From: Hemibagrus wyckioides | Lineage: Eukaryota; Chordata; Actinopteri; Siluriformes; Bagridae | Direction of reading: 5' to 3' | DNA: 64,000 nt | Assembly: GCF_019097595.1 (NCBI RefSeq) | Contig: NC_080728.1 | Location: 21,905,001-21,969,000, forward strand | Part shown: positions 57,301 through 64,000 of the stretch, one piece after another | How the letters are laid out: each line of letters starts with the position of its first letter | How positions within the stretch are numbered: the first letter of the stretch is position 1 | Notes under the pieces: generated by a model | Told to the model about the DNA's origin: nothing | Seen by the model: the letters and a program-made list of their open reading frames with translations, nothing else | Database searches by the model: none | Translations under genes and position numbers: made by a program

Positions 57301-58893
57301 GGTGTTGTGTTGTTGTGTTGTGGTGTTGTTGTGTGGTGGTGTTGTGTTGTTGTGTTGTGGTGGTGTTGTGTGGTGTTGTTGTGTGGTGGTGTTGTGTTGT
57401 GGTGGTGTTGTGTTGTGATGTTGTGGTGTTGTTGTGTTGTTGTGTGGTGGTGTTGTGTTGTGGTGGTGTTGTGTTGTGATGTTGTGGTGGTGTTGTGGTG
57501 TTGTGTTGTGGTGGTGTTGTGTTGTGATGTTGTGGTGTTGTTGTGTTGTTGTGTGGTGGTGTTGTGTTGTGGTGGTGTTGTGTTGTGGTGTTGTGTTGTG
57601 GTGGTGTTGTGTTGTGATGTTGTGGTGTTGTTTTGTTGTGTTGTGGTGGTGTTGTGTTGTGGTGTTGTGTTGTGGTGGTGTTGTGTTGTGATGTTGTGGT
57701 GTTGTTGTGTGGTGGTGTTGTTGTGTGGTGGTGTTGTGTTGTTGTGTTGTGGTGGTGTTGTGTTGTGGTGTTGTGTTGTGGTGGTGTTGTGTGGTGGTGT
57801 TGTGTTGTGGTGGTGTTGTGTTGTGATGTTGTGGTGTTGTGTTGTTGTGTTGTGGTGGTGTTGTGTTGTGGTGTTGTTGTGTGGTGGTGTTGTGGTGGTG
57901 TTGTGTTGTGATGTTGTGGTGTTGTTGTGTGGTGGTGTTGTGTTGTTGTGTTGTGGTGGTGTTGTGTTGTGGTGTTGTGTTGTGGTGGTGTTGTGTGGTG
58001 GTGTTGTGTTGTTGTGTTGTGGTGTTGTGTTGTGGTGGTGTTGTGTGGTGGTGTTGTGTTGTTGTGTTGTTGTGTTGTGGTGGTGTTGTGTTGTGGTGTT
58101 GTGTTGTGGTGTTGTTGTGTGGTGGTGTTGTGTTGTTGTGTTGTGGTGGTGTTGTGTTGTGGTGTTGTGTTGTGGTGTTGTGTTGTGGTGTTGTTGTGTG
58201 GTGGTGTTGTGGTGGTGTTGTGTGGTGGTGTTGTGTTGTGGTGTTGTGTTGTGGTGTTGTTGTGTGGTGGTGTTGTGTTGTTGTGTTGTGGTGGTGTTGT
58301 GTTGTGGTGTTGTGTTGTGGTGGTGTTGTGTGGTGGTGTTGTGTTGTTGTGTTGTGGTGTTGTGTTGTGGTGGTGTTGTGTGGTGGTGTTGTGTTGTGTT
58401 GTTGTGTTGTGGTGGTGTTGTGTTGTGTTGTTGTGTTGTGGTGGTGTTGTGTTGTGGTGTTGTGTTGTGGTGTTGTTGTGTGGTGGTGTTGTGTTGTTGT
58501 GTTGTGGTGGTGTTGTGTTGTGATGTTGTGTTGTGGTGGTGTTGTGTGGTGGTGTTGTGTTGTTGTGTTGTGGTGGTGTTGTGTTGTGATGTTGTGTTGT
58601 GGTGGTGTTGTGTTGTGGTGTTGTGTTGTTGTGTTGTGGTGGTGTTGTGTTGTGGTGTTGTTGTGTGGTGGTGTTGTGGTGGTGTTGTGTTGTGATGTTG
58701 TGGTGTTGTTGTGTGGTGGTGTTGTGTTGTTGTGTTGTGGTGGTGTTGTGTTGTGGTGTTGTGTTGTGGTGTTGTTGTGTTGTGTTGTTGTGTTGTGGTG
58801 GTGTTGTGTTGTGGTGTTGTGGTGTTGTTGTGTGGTGGTGTTGTGTTGTTGTGTTGTGGTGGTGTTGTGTTGTGATGTTGTGGTATTGTGGAG
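54310..58893. repeat. GT-rich, cytosine-poor repeat, about 4.6 kb
   Basis: Built from TGTTGTGATG and TGTTGTGGTG words with GTGGTGTTGTG expansions. The left 0.7 kb is rich in GATGTTG; from about 55 kb GGTGGTGTTG dominates. The plus strand has very few cytosines. Long frames (Cys/Val-rich on plus, N/T/H/Q-rich on minus) are caused by the lack of stop words. Frequent GG pairs allow two-tier quadruplexes on the plus strand. Repeat order shows many local block duplications. Confidence 0.96.
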
Positions 58894-59109
58894 TATTGCA
58901 GCCTGCTCCCTCGCCCTGCTCCTCAGACTGTGTGTGACTGCCATCTTCTGAGAGCAGTGTGAGAATCTTCCAGTGAAAGAGAGAGAGTTTATCAGAGAAA
59001 CGATCACTGGAGGCTGCATTCACGGCTCCTCACACTTCTAAAGCACTTTCATTACACCCAGGAAAACAGAGTCGTTTCCACCTCATCACCTCCTGATCTC
59101 CATTTCTGC
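58894..59109. other. short unique spacer between arrays
   Basis: About 215 bp of ordinary sequence separates the GT array from the 20-bp array. No feature recognised. Confidence 0.6.
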
Positions 59110-59573
59110 CTCACTGAGGAGAAACAAGGCAGCATGGAGACTGTGTGAGAAGACATGAGGCTGTGTGAGGAGAAACAATTCAGCATGGAGGCTCTATGAG
59201 GAGACATGGGGTTGTGTGAAGAGAAACAAGGATGTCTGAGGAGACATGGAGGCTCTGTGAAGAGACATGAGGCTGTGTGAGGAGAAATGAGGATGTGTGA
59301 GGAGACATCAAGGCTCTGTGAGGAGACATCAGGCTGTGTGAGGAGAAATGAGGATGTGTGAGGAGAAATGAGGATGTGTGAGGAGAAATGAGGATGTGTG
59401 AGGAGAAATGAGGATGTGTGAGGAGAAATGAGGCAGCATAGAGGCTGTTAGAGGAGAAATAAGGCTGTGTGAGGAGATAAAAGATTGTGAGGAGACATGA
59501 GACTGTGTGAGGAGAAAGGAGGCTGGGTAAGGAGAAAAAAGGCAACATGGAGGCTGTGTGAGGAGACATGAGG
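59110..59573. repeat. 20-bp minisatellite, about 22 copies
   Basis: The unit is GTGTGAGGAGAAATGAGGAT, with GACATGAGGC variants and occasional longer words (AGCATGGAGGCT). Four to five perfect units occur at about 59335-59420. Flanking units are diverged. Confidence 0.93.
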
Positions 59574-62500
59574 GTGTGTTGTGTATATTAGAGAGCAGTG
59601 TGTTGTGTATATTAGAGAGCAGTGTGTTGTGTATATTAGAGAACAGTGTGTTGTGTATATTAGAGAGCAGTGTGTTGTGTATATTAGAGATCAGTGTGTT
59701 GTTGTGTATATTAGAGAACAGTGTGTTGTGTATATTAGAGAACAGTGTGTTGTGTATATTAGAGAACAGTGTGTTGTGTATATTAGAGAGCAGTGTGTTG
59801 TGTATATTAGAGAGCAGTGTGTTGTGTATATTAGAGAGCAGTGTGTTGTGTATATTAGAGAGCAGTGTGTTGTGTATATTAGAGAACAGTGTGTTGTGTA
59901 TATTAGAGAGCAGTGTGTTGTGTATATTAGAGAGCAGTGTGTTGTGTATATTAGAGAACAGTGTGTTGTGTATATTAGAGAACAGTGTGTTGTGTATATT
60001 AGAGAGCAGTGTGTTGTGTATATTAGAGATCAGTGTGTTGTGTATATTAGAGAACAGTGTGTTGTTGTGTATATTAGAGATCAGTGTGTTGTGTATATTA
60101 GAGATCAGTGTGTTGTGTATATTAGAGAGCAGTGTGTTGTGTATATTAGAGAACAGTGTGTTGTGTATATTAGAGAACAGTGTGTTGTTGTGTATATTAG
60201 AGAGCAGTGTGTTGTGTATATTAGAGAGCAGTGTGTTGTGTATATTAGAGAACAGTGTGTTGTGTATATTAGAGAACAGTGTGTTGTGTATATTAGAGAA
60301 CAGTGTGTTGTTGTGTATATTAGAGAGCAGTGTGTTGTGTATATTAGAGATCAGTGTGTTGTGTATATTAGAGAGCAGTGTGTTGTGTATATTAGAGAAC
60401 AGTGTGTTGTGTATATTAGAGAACAGTGTGTTGTGTATATTAGAGAGCAGTGTGTTGTGTATATTAGAGAGCAGTGTGTTGTGTATATTAGAGAGCAGTG
60501 TGTTGTGTATATTAGAGAGCAGTGTGTTGTTGTGTATATTAGAGAACAGTGTGTTGTGTATATTAGAGAACAGTGTGTTGTGTATATTAGAGATCAGTGT
60601 GTTGTGTATATTAGAGAACAGTGTGTTGTGTATATTAGAGAACAGTGTGTTGTTGTGTATATTAGAGAGCAGTGTGTTGTGTATATTAGAGAACAGTGTG
60701 TTGTGTATATTAGAGAACAGTGTGTTGTGTATATTAGAGAACAGTGTGTTGTTGTGTATATTAGAGAACAGTGTGTTGTGTATATTAGAGAGCAGTGTGT
60801 TGTGTATATTAGAGAGCAGTGTGTTGTGTATATTAGAGAGCAGTGTGTTGTGTATATTAGAGAGCAGTGTGTTGTGTATATTAGAGAGCAGTGTGTTGTG
60901 TATATTAGAGAACAGTGTGTTGTGTATATTAGAGAGCAGTGTGTTGTGTATATTAGAGAACAGTGTGTTGTGTATATTAGAGATCAGTGTGTTGTGTATA
61001 TTAGAGAGCAGTGTGTTGTGTATATTAGAGAGCAGTGTGTTGTGTATATTAGAGAGCAGTGTGTTGTGTATATTAGAGAACAGTGTGTTGTGTATATTAG
61101 AGAACAGTGTGTTGTGTATATTAGAGAACAGTGTGTTGTTGTGTATATTAGAGAACAGTGTGTTGTGTATATTAGAGAGCAGTGTGTTGTGTATATTAGA
61201 GAACAGTGTGTTGTGTATATTAGAGAGCAGTGTGTTGTGTATATTAGAGAACAGTGTGTTGTGTATATTAGAGAACAGTGTGTTGTGTATATTAGAGAGC
61301 AGTGTGTTGTGTATATTAGAGAGCAGTGTGTTGTGTATATTAGAGAACAGTGTGTTGTGTATATTAGAGATCAGTGTGTTGTGTATATTAGAGAACAGTG
61401 TGTTGTGTATATTAGAGAACAGTGTGTTGTGTATATTAGAGAACAGTGTGTTGTTGTGTATATTAGAGAACAGTGTGTTGTGTATATTAGAGAGCAGTGT
61501 GTTGTTGTGTATATTAGAGATCAGTGTGTTGTGTATATTAGAGAGCAGTGTGTTGTGTATATTAGAGAACAGTGTGTTGTGTATATTAGAGAACAGTGTG
61601 TTGTTGTGTATATTAGAGATCAGTGTGTTGTGTATATTAGAGAGCAGTGTGTTGTTGTGTATATTAGAGAACAGTGTGTTGTGTATATTAGAGAACAGTG
61701 TGTTGTTGTGTATATTAGAGAACAGTGTGTTGTGTATATTAGAGAACAGTGTGTTGTTGTGTATATTAGAGATCAGTGTGTTGTGTATATTAGAGAGCAG
61801 TGTGTTGTTGTGTATATTAGAGATCAGTGTGTTGTGTATATTAGAGAGCAGTGTGTTGTTGTGTATATTAGAGAACAGTGTGTTGTGTATATTAGAGAGC
61901 AGTGTGTTGTTGTGTGTATTAGAGATCAGTGTGTTGTGTATATTAGAGATCAGTGTGTTGTGTATATTAGAGAACAGTGTGTTGTTGTGTATATTAGAGA
62001 ACAGTGTGTTGTGTATATTAGAGAACAGTGTGTTGTTGTGTATATTAGAGAACAGTGTGTTGTGTATATTAGAGAACAGTGTGTTGTGTATATTAGAGAT
62101 CAGTGTGTTGTTGTGTATATTAGAGAACAGTGTGTTGTGTATATTAGAGATCAGTGTGTTGTTGTGTATATTAGAGAGCAGTGTGTTGTGTATATTAGAG
62201 AGCAGTGTGTTGTGTATATTAGAGAACAGTGTGTTGTGTATATTAGAGATCAGTGTGTTGTGTATATTAGAGAACAGTGTGTTGTGTATATTAGAGAACA
62301 GTGTGTTGTTGTGTATATTAGAGATCAGTGTGTTGTGTATATTAGAGAACAGTGTGTTGTGTATATTAGAGAGCAGTGTGTTGTTGTGTATATTAGAGAA
62401 CAGTGTGTTGTGTATATTAGAGATCAGTGTGTTGTGTATATTAGAGAACAGTGTGTTGTGTATATTAGAGAACAGTGTGTTGTGTATATTAGAGATCAGT

Positions 62501-64000
62501 GTGTTGTGTATATTAGAGAGCAGTGTGTTGTGTATATTAGAGAACAGTGTGTTGTGTATATTAGAGAGCAGTGTGTTGTGTATATTAGAGAACAGTGTGT
62601 TGTGTATATTAGAGAACAGTGTGTTGTGTATATTAGAGAGCAGTGTGTTGTTGTGTATATTAGAGAACAGTGTGTTGTTGTGTATATTAGAGAACAGTGT
62701 GTTGTGTATATTAGAGAACAGTGTGTTGTGTATATTAGAGAGCAGTGTGTTGTGTATATTAGAGATCAGTGTGTTGTGTATATTAGAGAACAGTGTGTTG
62801 TTGTGTATATTAGAGATCAGTGTGTTGTGTATATTAGAGAACAGTGTGTTGTGTATATTAGAGAGCAGTGTGTTGTGTATATTAGAGAGCAGTGTGTTGT
62901 GTATATTAGAGAACAGTGTGTTGTGTATATTAGAGATCAGTGTGTTGTGTATATTAGAGAACAGTGTGTTGTGTATATTAGAGAACAGTGTGTTGTGTAT
63001 ATTAGAGAGCAGTGTGTTGTGTATATTAGAGAGCAGTGTGTTGTGTATATTAGAGAACAGTGTGTTGTGTATATTAGAGAACAGTGTGTTGTGTATATTA
63101 GAGAGCAGTGTGTTGTTGTGTATATTAGAGAACAGTGTGTTGTGTATATTAGAGAACAGTGTGTTGTGTATATTAGAGAGCAGTGTGTTGTGTATATTAG
63201 AGAACAGTGTGTTGTGTATATTAGAGAACAGTGTGTTGTGTATATTAGAGAGCAGTGTGTTGTGTATATTAGAGAGCAGTGTGTTGTGTATATTAGAGAA
63301 CAGTGTGTTGTGTATATTAGAGAACAGTGTGTTGTGTATATTAGAGAGCAGTGTGTTGTGTATATTAGAGAACAGTGTGTTGTGTATATTAGAGAACAGT
63401 GTGTTGTTGTGTATATTAGAGATCAGTGTGTTGTGTATATTAGAGAGCAGTGTGTTGTTGTGTATATTAGAGATCAGTGTGTTGTGTATATTAGAGAGCA
63501 GTGTGTTGTGTATATTAGAGAACAGTGTGTTGTGTATATTAGAGAACAGTGTGTTGTTGTGTATATTAGAGAACAGTGTGTTGTGTATATTAGAGAACAG
63601 TGTGTTGTGTATATTAGAGAACAGTGTGTTGTGTATATTAGAGAACAGTGTGTTGTTGTGTATATTAGAGATCAGTGTGTTGTGTATATTAGAGATCAGT
63701 GTGTTGTGTATATTAGAGAACAGTGTGTTGTGTATATTAGAGAACAGTGTGTTGTGTATATTAGAGATCAGTGTGTTGTGTATATTAGAGAGCAGTGTGT
63801 TGTGTATATTAGAGAACAGTGTGTTGTGTATATTAGAGAGCAGTGTGTTGTGTATATTAGAGATCAGTGTGTTGTGTATATTAGAGAACAGTGTGTTGTG
63901 TATATTAGAGAACAGTGTGTTGTTGTGTATATTAGAGAACAGTGTGTTGTGTATATTAGAGAGCAGTGTGTTGTGTATATTAGAGAACAGTGTGTTGTGT
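59574..64000. repeat. 24-bp satellite, at least 4.4 kb, runs off the window
   Basis: The unit is GTGTTGTGTATATTAGAGAG plus CAGT. One column varies G, A or T (GAGAGCAGT, GAGAACAGT, GAGATCAGT), and some units gain 3 bp (GTTGTTGTG). I estimate 180 copies. Units are otherwise almost identical to the edge, so the array is young and its true length is unknown. Confidence 0.97.

Noticed and set aside
54310..59023. Cys/Val-rich and Asn/Thr/His-rich long frames
   Set aside because: By-products of the GT repeat, open in many overlapping frames.

Overview
The window looks like non-coding DNA from a bony fish, and I find no intact host protein-coding gene in it. The evidence is the mobile elements: tRNA-derived SINEs with a conserved core and an ATTTCACTGTGCTGTAATGT 3' domain, decayed Tc1-like transposons, an RTE-type non-LTR retrotransposon end, and several short retroelement 3' tails. 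Several of these resemble repeats I associate with catfish (Siluriformes). That assignment is from memory and is untested here.

The outstanding property is tandem repetition. By my count about 45% of the 64 kb lies in at least a dozen unrelated satellite or minisatellite arrays. The largest are a 30-bp unit array (7.6-11.6 kb), a polypyrimidine/polypurine array (21.8-26.1 kb), a 63-bp array (32.4-33.8 kb), a 14-bp array (35.5-41.9 kb), a cytosine-poor GT array (54.3-58.9 kb) and a 24-bp array (59.6 kb to the window end, unfinished). Smaller arrays have 28-bp (13.7 kb), 43-bp (27.3 kb), 24-bp (30.3 kb), 41-bp (33.9 kb), 11-bp (52.7 kb) and 20-bp (59.1 kb) units. Very long open frames inside the 30-bp, polypyrimidine and GT arrays are by-products of repeats that lack stop codons, not genes.

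Between the arrays lie old mobile elements. They include a decayed U2 snRNA copy (1.9-2.2 kb, minus), a decayed Tc1 copy (3.6-4.4 kb), a Tc1 copy with a retroelement inserted in it (15.1-16.6 kb, minus), a retrotransposon C-terminus (17.1-17.5 kb), a Tc1 C-terminal remnant (48.7-48.9 kb, minus), and two dispersed repeat families each present twice in the window (7.0/34.9 kb and 28.4/51.0 kb).

The remaining single-copy DNA could be intergenic or part of a long intron. A few blocks (about 19.4-19.8, 46.1-47.2 and 50.1-50.6 kb) have the mixed composition and clustered factor motifs typical of conserved non-coding enhancers, including a close match to a POU-SOX composite site at 19618. Their conservation cannot be judged from one sequence. 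I find no CRISPR array, operon or evidence of a new gene system. The most informative signals are the recent segmental duplications inside the arrays and the nested insertions.
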